DNA from: Micromonospora carbonacea
GTDB taxonomy: Bacteria; Actinomycetota; Actinomycetes; Mycobacteriales; Micromonosporaceae
DNA length: 64,000 bases
Assembly: GCF_014205165.1 (NCBI RefSeq)
Contig: NZ_JACHMZ010000001.1
Location: forward strand, 5,996,501-6,060,500
Reading direction: 5' to 3'
Shown here piece after piece: positions 1 through 7,786 of the stretch. Position 1 is the first letter of the stretch. The number at the start of each line of letters is the position of its first letter. The notes beneath the pieces are model-generated. The model ran no database searches. It was not told where the DNA came from and worked only from the letters and a program-made list of their open reading frames with translations. The position numbers and the translations under genes were made by a program.

Positions 1-222
1 GTGTCGATGACCGAGCAGGAGCTCGACGGCAAGGCGGCGGCGGAGTTCGAATACACGTGCGGCGAGGGCGACACCAAGCGGCACGGCGTGTGGCGCGGGG
101 TGGTGCACGAGGGCAAGGTCTACTCGTTCTACCTCTCCTCGACCGACGCCCGGTTCGCCGAGAGCAAGCCGATCTTCGATCAGATGGTGGCGTCGTTCAA
201 GCTCGGCGGCGGGAGCAACTGA
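1..222 (+). CDS. C-terminal end of a protein of unknown function (5' end outside window)
   Basis: The reading frame is open from the first base and stops with TGA at 220-222, so this is most likely the last 73 residues of a longer gene. The in-frame GTG at base 1 need not be a real start. The visible peptide has an aromatic, charged pattern (GVWRGVVHEGKVYSFYLSS, then a FDQMVASFKL ending) of the kind seen at the C-terminus of secreted or kinase-linked PsbP/DUF1795-like domains. That assignment is only an impression. It is followed by about 100 bases without an obvious gene before the phospho-sugar mutase. Confidence 0.5.
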   Translation: MSMTEQELDGKAAAEFEYTCGEGDTKRHGVWRGVVHEGKVYSFYLSSTDARFAESKPIFDQMVASFKLGGGSN

Positions 223-323
223 CCCCGGCCGGGCGACCCGACGGCGGTCGGCTCGGGCCGGCGCGACACCGGCCCGGCCGGGCCGACGCGACGTGGTGAT
301 CCGCCGCCGTGCTATCAAGAGCC

Positions 324-2066
324 ATGGCGGCGGAACCCACTGACCTTGACGAGACGCGCGACCGCGACGGCGCGCGCGGCCTCGACGACCTTCGCGACCA
401 GGCCCGGCGGTGGCTCGACGACGACCCCGATCCGGCCACCCGCGACGAGCTCCAGGCCGTGCTCGACGAGCTGCCGGCGAGCGCGCCCGAGCTGGCCGAC
501 CGGTTCGCCGGGCCGCTGACCTTCGGCACCGCCGGGCTGCGCGGCCCGCTGCGCGCCGGCCCCAACGGGATGAACCTGGCCGTCGTCACCCAGGCCGCGG
601 CCGGGCTCGTCGCCTGGCTCGCCGCCCAGGACGCCACCGGCCCGCTGGTCATCGGGTACGACGCCCGGCACGGCTCGCGGGAGTTCGCCGAGCGCACCGC
701 CCAGGTCGCCACCGGCGCGGGCCGCGCCGCGCTGCTGCTGCCCCGCCCGCTGCCCACCCCCGTGCTCGCGTACGCGGTGCGGCAGCTCGACGCGGCGGCC
801 GGCGTGATGGTGACCGCCAGCCACAACCCGCCGCAGGACAACGGCTACAAGGTCTACCTCGGCGCGCAGCTCGGCGGCGAGCTGGGCGCGGGGGCGCAGA
901 TCGTGCCGCCCGCCGACGCCGGCATCGAGGCCGCCATCCGGGCGGTCGGCCCCCTCGCCGACGTGCCGCTGGGCCCGGCCGGGCAGGTCGTCGGCGACGA
1001 CGTCGTCGTCTCGTACGTCGACCGGGCCGCCGCCGTGGTCGACCCGGCGGGGGCCCGGCGGCTGAAGGTGGCGTACACGCCGCTGCACGGCGTCGGCGCG
1101 GCCGTGCTGACCGCGGCCTTCGCCCGCGCCGGCTTCGGCATCCCCGGCGTGGTGCCCGAGCAGGCGGTGCCGGACCCGGACTTCCCGACCGTCAGCTTCC
1201 CCAACCCGGAGGAGCCGGGGGCGATCGACCGCCTCGTCGGCCTCGCCCGGCGCACCGACGCGGACCTGGCCATCGCCAACGACCCCGACGCGGACCGCTG
1301 CGCGGTGGCCGTCCGCGATCCCGCCACGACGGGCGCGGCGGGCGTCGCCGGCCCGGGCGCGAACGGATCCGGTGGCTGGCGGATGCTGCGCGGCGACGAG
1401 GTGGGCGTGCTGCTCGCCGACCACCTCATGCGCCGGGGCGTGCAGGGCCTCTACGCCACCACCATCGTGTCGTCCTCCCTGCTGCGGGCCATGTGCGCCG
1501 CCCGGGGCCTGCCCTACGACGAGACGCTCACCGGGTTCAAGTGGATCGTCCGGGCCGGCGGCGGCTCCGCCCCGCTCGTCTACGGCTACGAGGAGGCGCT
1601 GGGCTACTGCGTCGCCCCGGACCACGTCCGCGACAAGGACGGCATCACCGCCGCGCTGACCGTCGCCGAGCTGGCCGCCGGCCTGAAGGCGCAGGGGCGC
1701 ACCCTCACCGACCGGCTCGACGAGCTGGCCGCCGAGTTCGGCGTGCACCACACCGACCAGCTCTCCGTGCGGGTCGACGACCTGCGGATCATCGCCGACA
1801 CGATGGCCCGGGTGCGGGCGGCCACCCCGACGACGCTGCTCGGGCAGCCGGTGACCGAGGCGCGGGACCTGCTCCCCGAGGCGGACGTGGTGATCCTGCG
1901 CAACGAGGCGGCCCGGGTGGTGATCCGCCCGTCGGGCACCGAGCCGAAGCTGAAGGCGTACCTGGAGGTGGTGGAGCCGGTCGCGGACGACGACGTGCCA
2001 GCGGCCCGCAGCCGCGCGGCGGCGGCGCTGGCGGCCCTCCGCACGGAAATCGCCGCCCTGGTGTAA
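324..2066 (+). CDS. Phospho-sugar mutase (phosphoglucomutase/phosphomannomutase family)
   Basis: This 580-residue cytoplasmic enzyme of the alpha-D-phosphohexomutase family moves phosphate between C1 and C6 (or C1 and C5) of a sugar phosphate. Visible motifs are the catalytic serine loop TASHNP (serine near residue 166), the metal loop NDPDADRC (near 319-326), the sugar-binding GYEEALGYC and the C-terminal phosphate-binding RPSGTEPKLKAYLE. The ATG at 324 was chosen over GTG 309 because the family usually begins with a short acidic helix. Neither start has a clear ribosome binding site, so the mRNA may be leaderless. Neighbouring upp and deoC suggest it could supply phosphopentomutase activity for nucleoside salvage, but the sequence does not fix the substrate. 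The stop codon is the first three bases of an interspersed repeat. Confidence 0.9.
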   Translation: MAAEPTDLDETRDRDGARGLDDLRDQARRWLDDDPDPATRDELQAVLDELPASAPELADRFAGPLTFGTAGLRGPLRAGPNGMNLAVVTQAAAGLVAWLAAQDATGPLVIGYDARHGSREFAERTAQVATGAGRAALLLPRPLPTPVLAYAVRQLDAAAGVMVTASHNPPQDNGYKVYLGAQLGGELGAGAQIVPPADAGIEAAIRAVGPLADVPLGPAGQVVGDDVVVSYVDRAAAVVDPAGARRLKVAYTPLHGVGAAVLTAAFARAGFGIPGVVPEQAVPDPDFPTVSFPNPEEPGAIDRLVGLARRTDADLAIANDPDADRCAVAVRDPATTGAAGVAGPGANGSGGWRMLRGDEVGVLLADHLMRRGVQGLYATTIVSSSLLRAMCAARGLPYDETLTGFKWIVRAGGGSAPLVYGYEEALGYCVAPDHVRDKDGITAALTVAELAAGLKAQGRTLTDRLDELAAEFGVHHTDQLSVRVDDLRIIADTMARVRAATPTTLLGQPVTEARDLLPEADVVILRNEAARVVIRPSGTEPKLKAYLEVVEPVADDDVPAARSRAAAALAALRTEIAALV

Positions 2067-2116
2067 GGAAGGGCCCCCTATTAACGCCTACGGTATAGAA
2101 GGGTTCCCTTCTTACC
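2064..2116 (+). repeat. TAAGGAAGGG 3'-end repeat, copy 1
   Basis: About 53 bp beginning TAAGGAAGGGCCCCCTATTA and ending in a GAAGGGTTCCCTTC hairpin. It is near-identical to the reverse complement of 4484-4535 and related to copies at 35872-35950 and 51924-51977. The TAA is the stop codon of the mutase gene. The terminal palindrome could act as a terminator or 3'-end stabiliser. Confidence 0.85.
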
Positions 2117-2312
2117 TCTGAGACGGCGGGAGACGGCCGGACAGCCGACCATTCTCGAATGGGTTCGGCCTGGCGCGGCGCGTGTTCGACGGGGGCGGAG
2201 GGGCGTCGCGGGCGGTGTGCCCGTGCCGCCCCGCGGGGCCCGCTGGCTGCGCGGATCACGGCGGCGGGCAGCGCCGGCACCGAGACCGCACACACCAACC
2301 CGGCGTGATCCC

Positions 2313-2342
2313 TTGCTTACCAACGGTTCGACTCACTAGCAT
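2313..2342 (+). promoter_or_regulatory. Sigma-70-like promoter for the XRE/DUF397 pair
   Basis: A TTGCTT hexamer (2313-2318) and TAGCAT (2337-2342) lie 18 bp apart in a stretch of noticeably lower GC content. The predicted start near 2349 would give a leader of about 100 nt before the GTG at 2449. The rest of 2117-2448 shows no convincing gene. Confidence 0.45.
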
Positions 2343-2448
2343 CGGCGCATCAGCTCCCACCATTTCCCGACGCCTTTGGCATTCAATTTCTTCGACGTTG
2401 CGAATGCGGTGTCCGGGTGTTGCATCTCCGGCGGAAAGGTATTGCACG

Positions 2449-3333
2449 GTGCGTGAAACACACGGCTCGACCGTGCCGCGACGGCAACTCGGCAGGCTGC
2501 TCACTCAGCTCCGCGAGAGCGCCCACGTCAGCATCGACGCGGCGGCCGGCGAGCTGGACTGCTCGCGGCAGAAGCTCTGGCGGATCGAGCGCGGCCTCAC
2601 CTCGGCCAAGACGCCCGACGTGCGGATGCTCTGCGAGCTCTACCAGGCGACGCCCGACCAGGCGCGCGTGCTGCTCGGGCTCGCCGAGGTGAGCCGGGCG
2701 GAGGGATGGTGGCACGCCCACGGCAGCTCCGTGCCGTCGTGGTTCTCGCTCTACGTCGGCCTGGAGAACGCCGCGAGCGGCATCCGGCACTACAACGCCG
2801 AGCTGGTGCCGGGGCTGTTGCAGACCCCCGGCTACGCCACGGCGCTGTTCCGGCACAACCGGCCCGAGCTGGGCGAGGAGGAGCGCAAGAAGGCGGTCGG
2901 CTTCCGGCTCCAGCGGCAGGGGCTGCTGGCCCGTCGGCTGCCCCCGGCCCCCGAGCTGACGGTGATCCTCAGCGAGGCGGTGCTGCGCCGACCGGTGCCG
3001 GGCCGGGCGGTGATGGCCGACCAGCTCCGGCACCTGCTGGCCGTCGGCCAGCGGCACAACATCACCGTCCGGGTGCTGCCGCTGGCCGCCGGGCCGCCGT
3101 TGGCCGCCGAGGCCGGCACGTTCGTGCTGCTCGACTTCCCGCTCTCGGCGCTCGGCGCGCCGACCGAGCCGCCGACCGTCTACGTCGAGGGGCTCACCGG
3201 CGCGCTCTACCTCGACCAGCCGGCGGAGATCGCCGCGTACGAACGGGTCTGGTCCGGCCTGGATTCCCTTGCCCTCGGCGAGGGACAATCAGCGGAGCTG
3301 ATCGATGCCATCCGGGGAGAGTGCTATGAGTGA
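2449..3333 (+). CDS. XRE-type helix-turn-helix regulator with DUF5753 domain
   Basis: A 294-residue cytoplasmic DNA-binding protein. Residues 10-65 form an XRE helix-turn-helix (RLLTQLRESAHVSIDAAAGE, then SRQKLWRIERG). Residues 95-285 match the DUF5753 ligand or partner domain, recognisable by WFSLYVGLENAASGIRHYN and GLLQTPGYA. The GTG start is set by GGAAAGG at 2433-2439 with a 9-nt spacer; the open frame further upstream is low-complexity and unlikely to be translated. It overlaps the following DUF397 gene by 8 bp. This pairing is very common in actinomycetes, where relatives (WhiJ-like) affect development and some pairs have been reported to behave like toxin-antitoxin modules. The role here is not shown by the sequence. 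Confidence 0.9.
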   Translation: MRETHGSTVPRRQLGRLLTQLRESAHVSIDAAAGELDCSRQKLWRIERGLTSAKTPDVRMLCELYQATPDQARVLLGLAEVSRAEGWWHAHGSSVPSWFSLYVGLENAASGIRHYNAELVPGLLQTPGYATALFRHNRPELGEEERKKAVGFRLQRQGLLARRLPPAPELTVILSEAVLRRPVPGRAVMADQLRHLLAVGQRHNITVRVLPLAAGPPLAAEAGTFVLLDFPLSALGAPTEPPTVYVEGLTGALYLDQPAEIAAYERVWSGLDSLALGEGQSAELIDAIRGECYE

Positions 3334-3529
3334 CCTGACCGACGCCCGCTGGCGCACCAGCACCCGCAGCGGCACCAACGGCGGCGACTGCGTCGAGGTC
3401 GCCGACAACCTCGCCGGCATCGTCGGCATCCGCGACAGCAAGGACCCGGGCGGGCCGGCCCTCACCGTCCCGCCCACCGCCTGGTCCGCCTTCGTCGCCG
3501 GGGTCAAGGCCGACCGCCTCGCTCCCTGA
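3326..3529 (+). CDS. DUF397 small protein, partner of the XRE regulator
   Basis: A 67-residue DUF397 protein with the family signature WRTSTRSGTNGGDCVEVA, followed by VGIRDSKDPGGPALTV and W..FVAGVK. The ATG at 3326 lies inside the end of the upstream gene and has GGGGAGAG at 3314-3321 as ribosome binding site, so translation is probably coupled. DUF397 proteins (BldB-like) typically act as small partners of the XRE/DUF5753 protein encoded beside them. Family membership is confident; the function is not established. Confidence 0.9.
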   Translation: MSDLTDARWRTSTRSGTNGGDCVEVADNLAGIVGIRDSKDPGGPALTVPPTAWSAFVAGVKADRLAP

Positions 3530-3539
3530 CGGTCCCTCG

Positions 3540-3720
3540 CCCCTCGGGAGGCCGCCCCAGGCGCGCCGGCTCACGGGTCGTCGCCCCTGGAGCCGCCTCA
3601 GGGCCGCCGTTTCAGGGGTCGCCGCCCCAGGGCCGCCCGCTGTTCCAGGGACCCGCCGCCCTAACGCCGCCGACTGAGGGGCCGCCGCTTCAGCGGTCGC
3701 CGCCTCAGGCGCGCTTGCCG
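3540..3720 (+). repeat. Degenerate GC-rich tandem repeat
   Basis: Several imperfect copies of a roughly 30-40 bp unit resembling GGCCGCCGTTTCAGGGGTCG then CCGCC fill the space after DUF397 and run into the 3' end of the GPP34 gene. The clearest pair is at about 3602-3632 and 3680-3710. No coding or hairpin function is evident. Confidence 0.5.
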
Positions 3721-4382
3721 AGGGCGGCGTCGACCGCCTGACCCAGGGCGGTGACGACCAGGGCCACCGAGGGGCGCACCACCGAGTCGTCCAGGCTGAC
3801 GGTGCCGGAGAAGCCGGCCCCGCCCGCGATCTCCTCCAGCCGCCGCCGGGCGTCGACGGCGGCGTCGCCGGTCAGGCCGAGCGCCGGCTCCATCCGCAGC
3901 ACGGCGACCAGGGTGGCCAGCGCCGCCGTCGCCTCGTCGGGGAGCTGCCCGCCGGCCAGCGCCTCGGCGAGCCGCCGCCGGGTGTCCTCCTCCACCGTGG
4001 CGTCCGCCGTCGGGTAGCGGTGCACGTGGATGAAGCCCAGCTCCGTCTCCTCGACGTCGCGCACCACGCCTTGGGCGACCAGGGTCGCCAGGATCCGGTC
4101 GCGCAGGCCGTGCCGCAGCCGCTGCACCCACGACGACGGGCTGTGCGGGGTGTCGGCGGCCATCCGGCCCAGGACCTCGTCGAGGATCGGCTCGCCGGTG
4201 GGCGCGGGGTCCGTGACCACCAAATTCCCGTCGGCGTACGCGACCCGGCCGGCGAGGGCCAGCTCGATCAGCACGGCGGCGGCCATCCCGAGGTCGAGGC
4301 TGATCCGCGGCATGGTCGCCTTGCCGGATTCATCGTCGTACGCGAGGAGCAGCAACTCCTCGGCCAGCGCAACACCAGTCAT
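3705..4382 (-). CDS. GPP34/GOLPH3-family protein
   Basis: A 225-residue protein of the GPP34 family, related to eukaryotic GOLPH3/Vps74, which bind phosphoinositides and Golgi enzymes. The start LAEELLLLAYDDESGK, then LGMAAAVLIELALAGRV and the central WVQRLRHGLRDRILATLVAQG helix pair, are typical. No signal peptide or membrane span is present, so it is predicted to be cytosolic or peripheral to the membrane. Actinomycetes often have several GPP34 paralogues of unknown function. A TACCGT hexamer 8 nt before the ATG (4391-4396, reverse strand) and no ribosome binding site suggest a leaderless mRNA. The repeat at 4484-4535 lies upstream. Confidence 0.85.
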   Translation of the reverse strand: MTGVALAEELLLLAYDDESGKATMPRISLDLGMAAAVLIELALAGRVAYADGNLVVTDPAPTGEPILDEVLGRMAADTPHSPSSWVQRLRHGLRDRILATLVAQGVVRDVEETELGFIHVHRYPTADATVEEDTRRRLAEALAGGQLPDEATAALATLVAVLRMEPALGLTGDAAVDARRRLEEIAGGAGFSGTVSLDDSVVRPSVALVVTALGQAVDAALGKRA

Positions 4383-4390
4383 GGCCCGAG

Positions 4391-4396
4391 ACGGTA
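4391..4396 (-). promoter_or_regulatory. Candidate -10 element of the leaderless GPP34 mRNA
   Basis: TACCGT on the reverse strand sits 8 nt before the ATG. It fits the TANNNT-to-start spacing of actinobacterial leaderless transcripts. Confidence 0.35.
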
Positions 4397-4483
4397 GCGC
4401 CTGAGCGCACCCCCGCGCGCCCCAACTCGCCCCGACGAGCGCACCCGCCTGACGAGCCGGCTCGACCCGCGCCTCCCGCCCGG

Positions 4484-4535
4484 GTGAGAAGGGGACCCTT
4501 CTATACCGTAAGCGTTAATAGGGGGCCCTTCCTTA
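4484..4535 (-). repeat. TAAGGAAGGG 3'-end repeat, copy 2
   Basis: In reverse complement it begins TAAGGAAGGGCCCCCTATTA and ends in GAAGGGTCCCCTTCTCAC. It matches copy 1 almost base for base. It lies 5 nt beyond the upp stop codon, in the sense orientation of upp. Confidence 0.85.
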
Positions 4536-4540
4536 GCACG

Positions 4541-5173
4541 TCAGAAGCGGGGCATGCCGCCGAACTGGCGGTCGCCCGCGTCGCCGAGGCCCGGGACGAT
4601 GAACATCTTGTCGTTGAGACCCTCGTCGATCGAGGCGGTGACCAGGCGCAGCGGCAGACCGGACTCCTCCAGCCGCCGGATGCCGACGGGCGCGGCGAGC
4701 ACGCAGAGCACGGTGATGTCGGTGCAGCCCCGGTCGGCGAGCAGCCGACAGCAGTGCTCCAGGGAGCCGCCGGTGGCGAGCATCGGGTCGAGGACGAGGA
4801 CGGGCAGGCCGGCGAGGTCGCGGGGCAGCGACTCCATGTAGGCGCGCGGCTCGTACGTGTCCTCGTCGCGGGCGAGGCCGACGAAGCCCATGGACGACTC
4901 GGGGAGCAGGCCGAGCGCGGCGTCGGCCATGCCGAGGCCGGCCCGCAGCACGGGCACGAGCAGCGGCGGGTTGGCCAGCCGGGTGCCCTCGGCACCGGTG
5001 ACGGGGGTCTGCACCGGGTACTTCTCGACGGGGAAGGAGCGGGCGGCCTCGTACACGAGCATGGTGGTCAGCTCGTGCAGCGCGGCCCGGAAGGAGGAGG
5101 AGTCGGTGCGCGCGTCCCGCATGGCGGTCAGCCGCGACTGGGCGAGCGGGTGATCGATGACGTGTACGTCCAC
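4541..5173 (-). CDS. upp: Uracil phosphoribosyltransferase
   Basis: A 210-residue cytosolic enzyme converting uracil and PRPP to UMP in pyrimidine salvage. The PRPP-binding loop is [11 protein letters not shown]. The uracil-binding C-terminus contains [13 protein letters not shown], and [12 protein letters not shown] is also diagnostic. Length matches the family. The GTG at 5171-5173 has no ribosome binding site but lies 8 nt after a TAGGTT hexamer, suggesting a leaderless mRNA. It is transcribed divergently from deoC; the ~190-bp intergenic region presumably controls both salvage genes. Confidence 0.96.
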   Translation of the reverse strand: MDVHVIDHPLAQSRLTAMRDARTDSSSFRAALHELTTMLVYEAARSFPVEKYPVQTPVTGAEGTRLANPPLLVPVLRAGLGMADAALGLLPESSMGFVGLARDEDTYEPRAYMESLPRDLAGLPVLVLDPMLATGGSLEHCCRLLADRGCTDITVLCVLAAPVGIRRLEESGLPLRLVTASIDEGLNDKMFIVPGLGDAGDRQFGGMPRF

Positions 5174-5181
5174 GATCGGTC

Positions 5182-5187
5182 AACCTA
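5182..5187 (-). promoter_or_regulatory. Candidate -10 element of leaderless upp mRNA
   Basis: TAGGTT on the reverse strand, 8 nt before the GTG start codon of upp. Confidence 0.4.
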
Positions 5188-5320
5188 CCGAACGGTCGGG
5201 TCCCGGGACACGGGGAGCGACGCCGCTCACCCGGCCCGCACGGCGATCCTGGACGGTTGCCGTCACGACGGAGCGACAACTGTCAAGGTCCGCCGGTGGC
5301 CGGGCACCGCCCACCGGTGC

Positions 5321-5340
5321 CGCGTGACCAAGATCACGCG
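5321..5340. promoter_or_regulatory. Palindromic operator, CRP-like, upstream of deoC
   Basis: CGCGTGA and TCACGCG form a perfect 7-bp inverted repeat with a 6-nt centre (CCAAGA). The GTGA-N6-TCAC core resembles CRP/FNR-family sites. It is centred about 36 bp before the predicted deoC transcription start, where a regulator would touch the -35 region. The regulator is not identified in the window. Confidence 0.5.
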
Positions 5341-5353
5341 ACGCGCGGGTGCG

Positions 5354-5359
5354 TAGACT
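5354..5359 (+). promoter_or_regulatory. -10 element of leaderless deoC mRNA
   Basis: TAGACT lies 7 nt before the ATG of deoC, with no ribosome binding site between them. This is the classic spacing for an actinobacterial leaderless transcript. Confidence 0.55.
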
Positions 5360-5366
5360 TCCGGGC

Positions 5367-6356
5367 ATGACGGCGACAGCGACGTCGGCCCGGTCGGATC
5401 TCTCCGAGCTGGGACGATCCGAGACCGCTCTGCGGACCTTCCTGCACGGCCTGCCGGGCGTGGACCAGGTCGGCGCGGAGCAGCGGGCGGCCCAGCTCGG
5501 CACCCGCTCCATCAAGACCACGGCCAAGGCCCAGGCGATCGACCTGGCCATCCGGATGGTCGACCTGACCACCCTCGAAGGGGCGGACACCCCCGGCAAG
5601 GTGCGGGCGCTCGCGGCCAAGGCGCTGCGCCCCGACCCGGCCGACCCGTCCTGCCCGCACGTCGGCGCGGTCTGCGTCTACCCCGCGATGGTGCCGCACG
5701 TGGCCGAGGTGCTGCGGGGCAGCGGCGTGCACCTGGCCAGCGTGGCGACCGCCTTCCCGTCGGGCCAGGCCCCGCTGGAGGTCAAGCTCGCCGACACCCG
5801 GGCGGCCGTGGCGGCCGGCGCGGACGAGATCGACATGGTGATCAACCGGGGCGCGTTCCTGGCCGGGCGCTACCAGGAGGTCTACGACGAGATCAAGGCG
5901 GTCAAGGAGGCCTGCGGCTCTGCCGATGGCGGTCGCCAGGGGCGACCGGCAGCCCACCTCAAGGTGATCCTGGAGACCGGCGAGCTGGCCACCTACGACA
6001 ACGTGCGCCGGGCGTCCTGGCTGGCGATGCTGGCCGGCGGCGACTTCATCAAGACCTCCACGGGCAAGGTGCCGGTCGCGGCGACCCTGCCGGTGACCCT
6101 GGTGATGCTGGAGGCGGTCCGCGACTTCCGCGCCGCCACCGGGCGGCAGGTCGGCGTGAAGCCGGCCGGCGGGATCAAGACCACCAAGGACGCGATCAAG
6201 TACCTGGTCCTGGTCAACGAGACCGTCGGCGGCGACTGGCTGGACCCGGACTGGTTCCGGTTCGGCGCGTCCAGCCTGCTCAACGACCTGCTCATGCAGC
6301 GCACCAAGCTGACGACCGGCGTCTACTCCGGTCCCGACTACTTCACCCTGGACTGA
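5367..6356 (+). CDS. deoC: Deoxyribose-phosphate aldolase
   Basis: A 329-residue class I aldolase that splits 2-deoxyribose 5-phosphate into acetaldehyde and glyceraldehyde 3-phosphate, the last step of deoxynucleoside catabolism. The Schiff-base lysine is in FIKTSTGK (near residue 229), and KPAGGIKT and the EIDMVIN segment (near residue 155) are also typical. It is longer than E. coli DeoC because of an N-terminal extension of about 40 residues and an insertion (SADGGRQGRPAAH). The ATG at 5367 is chosen because a TAGACT -10 lies 7 nt upstream. The aldehyde dehydrogenase gene starts 2 nt after the stop, implying one operon that disposes of the acetaldehyde. Confidence 0.96.
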   Translation: MTATATSARSDLSELGRSETALRTFLHGLPGVDQVGAEQRAAQLGTRSIKTTAKAQAIDLAIRMVDLTTLEGADTPGKVRALAAKALRPDPADPSCPHVGAVCVYPAMVPHVAEVLRGSGVHLASVATAFPSGQAPLEVKLADTRAAVAAGADEIDMVINRGAFLAGRYQEVYDEIKAVKEACGSADGGRQGRPAAHLKVILETGELATYDNVRRASWLAMLAGGDFIKTSTGKVPVAATLPVTLVMLEAVRDFRAATGRQVGVKPAGGIKTTKDAIKYLVLVNETVGGDWLDPDWFRFGASSLLNDLLMQRTKLTTGVYSGPDYFTLD

Positions 6357-6358
6357 GC

Positions 6359-7786
6359 GTGATCTTCGAATACGCCCCCGCGCCCGAGTCGCGCGCGATC
6401 GTCGACCTCAGGCCGTCCTACGGCCTGTTCATCGACGGCGAGTTCGTCGCCGGCGAGGACCTCCACAAGACGGTCAACCCGGCCACCGAGGAGGTGCTCG
6501 CCGAGGTCGTCTGGGCCGGCGGGGCCGAGGTGGACCGCGCGGTCCGCGCCGCCCGCACCGCGTACGAGAAGGTGTGGGGCCCGATGCCGGGCCGGGACCG
6601 GGCCAAGTACCTGTTCCGGATCGCCCGGCTCATCCAGGAGCGCTCCCGCGAGCTGGCCGTGCTGGAGTCCCTCGACAACGGCAAGCCGATCCGGGAGTCC
6701 CGGGACGTCGACCTGCCGCTGGTCGCCGCGCACTTCTTCTACTACGCGGGCTGGGCCGACAAGCTGTCCCACGCCGGGTTCGGCCCCGACCCGAAGGCGC
6801 TGGGCGTGGCCGCGCAGGTCATCCCGTGGAACTTCCCGCTGCTCATGCTGGCCTGGAAGATCGCCCCGGCGCTGGCCGCCGGCAACACGGTGGTGCTGAA
6901 GCCGGCGGAGACCACCCCGCTGACCGCGCTGCTGTTCGCCGAGATCTGCCAGCAGGCCGACCTGCCGGCCGGCGTGGTCAACATCGTCACCGGCGCGGGC
7001 GACACCGGCCGGGCGCTGGTGGAGCACCCGGGCGTGGACAAGGTCGCGTTCACCGGCTCGACCGAGGTGGGCAAGGCCATCGCCCGGTCCGTCGCGGGCA
7101 CCCGCAAGAAGGTGACCCTGGAGCTGGGCGGCAAGGCCGCGAACATCGTCTTCGACGACGCGCCGGTCGACCAGGCGGTCGAGGGGATCGTCAACGGCAT
7201 CTTCTTCAACCAGGGGCACGTGTGCTGCGCCGGGTCGCGGCTGCTGGTGCAGGAGTCGGTCGCCGAGCAGGTGCTGGAGTCGCTGAAGCGCCGGATGGCG
7301 CTGCTGCGGGTCGGCGACCCGCTGGACAAGAACACCGACATCGGCGCGATCAACTCGGCCGAGCAGCTCGCCCGCATCCGCGAGCTGTCCGACGCGGGCG
7401 CGGCCGAGGGGGCGCAGCGCTGGTCGCCGCCGTGCGAGCTGCCCGAGCGCGGGTTCTGGTTCGCGCCGACGATCTTCACGGGGGTCACCCAGGCGCACCG
7501 GGTCGCCCGGGAGGAGATCTTCGGCCCGGTGCTGTCCGTGCTGACGTTCCGCACCCCGGCCGAGGCCGTCGAGAAGGCCAACAACACGCCGTACGGGCTG
7601 TCGGCCGGGATCTGGACCGACAAGGGTTCCCGGATCCTGTGGCTGGCCGACCGGCTGCGCGCCGGGGTGGTGTGGGCCAACACGTTCAACAAGTTCGACC
7701 CGACCTCGCCGTTCGGGGGCTACAAGGAGTCGGGCTACGGTCGCGAGGGCGGCCGGCACGGGCTGGAGGGGTACCTCGATGTCTGA
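6359..7786 (+). CDS. NAD(P)-dependent aldehyde dehydrogenase, ALDH16-like catalytic half
   Basis: A 475-residue cytoplasmic aldehyde dehydrogenase with catalytic Cys near 289 in GHVCCAGSR, general base Glu near 255 in LELGGKAANIVF, NAD-binding WNFPLLMLAWKIAPAL and C-terminal SPFGGYKESGYGREGG. All key catalytic residues are present. The GTG start is 2 nt downstream of deoC and its stop overlaps the next gene by 8 bp, so the three genes are probably one operon. Acetaldehyde from DeoC is the obvious candidate substrate, by inference from context. With the following gene it resembles a split version of two-domain ALDH16 proteins, which carry one catalytic and one vestigial domain. Confidence 0.93.
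   Translation: MIFEYAPAPESRAIVDLRPSYGLFIDGEFVAGEDLHKTVNPATEEVLAEVVWAGGAEVDRAVRAARTAYEKVWGPMPGRDRAKYLFRIARLIQERSRELAVLESLDNGKPIRESRDVDLPLVAAHFFYYAGWADKLSHAGFGPDPKALGVAAQVIPWNFPLLMLAWKIAPALAAGNTVVLKPAETTPLTALLFAEICQQADLPAGVVNIVTGAGDTGRALVEHPGVDKVAFTGSTEVGKAIARSVAGTRKKVTLELGGKAANIVFDDAPVDQAVEGIVNGIFFNQGHVCCAGSRLLVQESVAEQVLESLKRRMALLRVGDPLDKNTDIGAINSAEQLARIRELSDAGAAEGAQRWSPPCELPERGFWFAPTIFTGVTQAHRVAREEIFGPVLSVLTFRTPAEAVEKANNTPYGLSAGIWTDKGSRILWLADRLRAGVVWANTFNKFDPTSPFGGYKESGYGREGGRHGLEGYLDV

Noticed and set aside
309..323. GTG start for the phospho-sugar mutase at 309
   Set aside because: Adds five residues not typical of the family and has no better ribosome binding site than ATG 324.
2182..2448. 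N-terminal extension of the XRE regulator
   Set aside because: The 89 extra residues are low-complexity, precede a promoter and a good ribosome binding site at the GTG at 2449, and are absent from the family.
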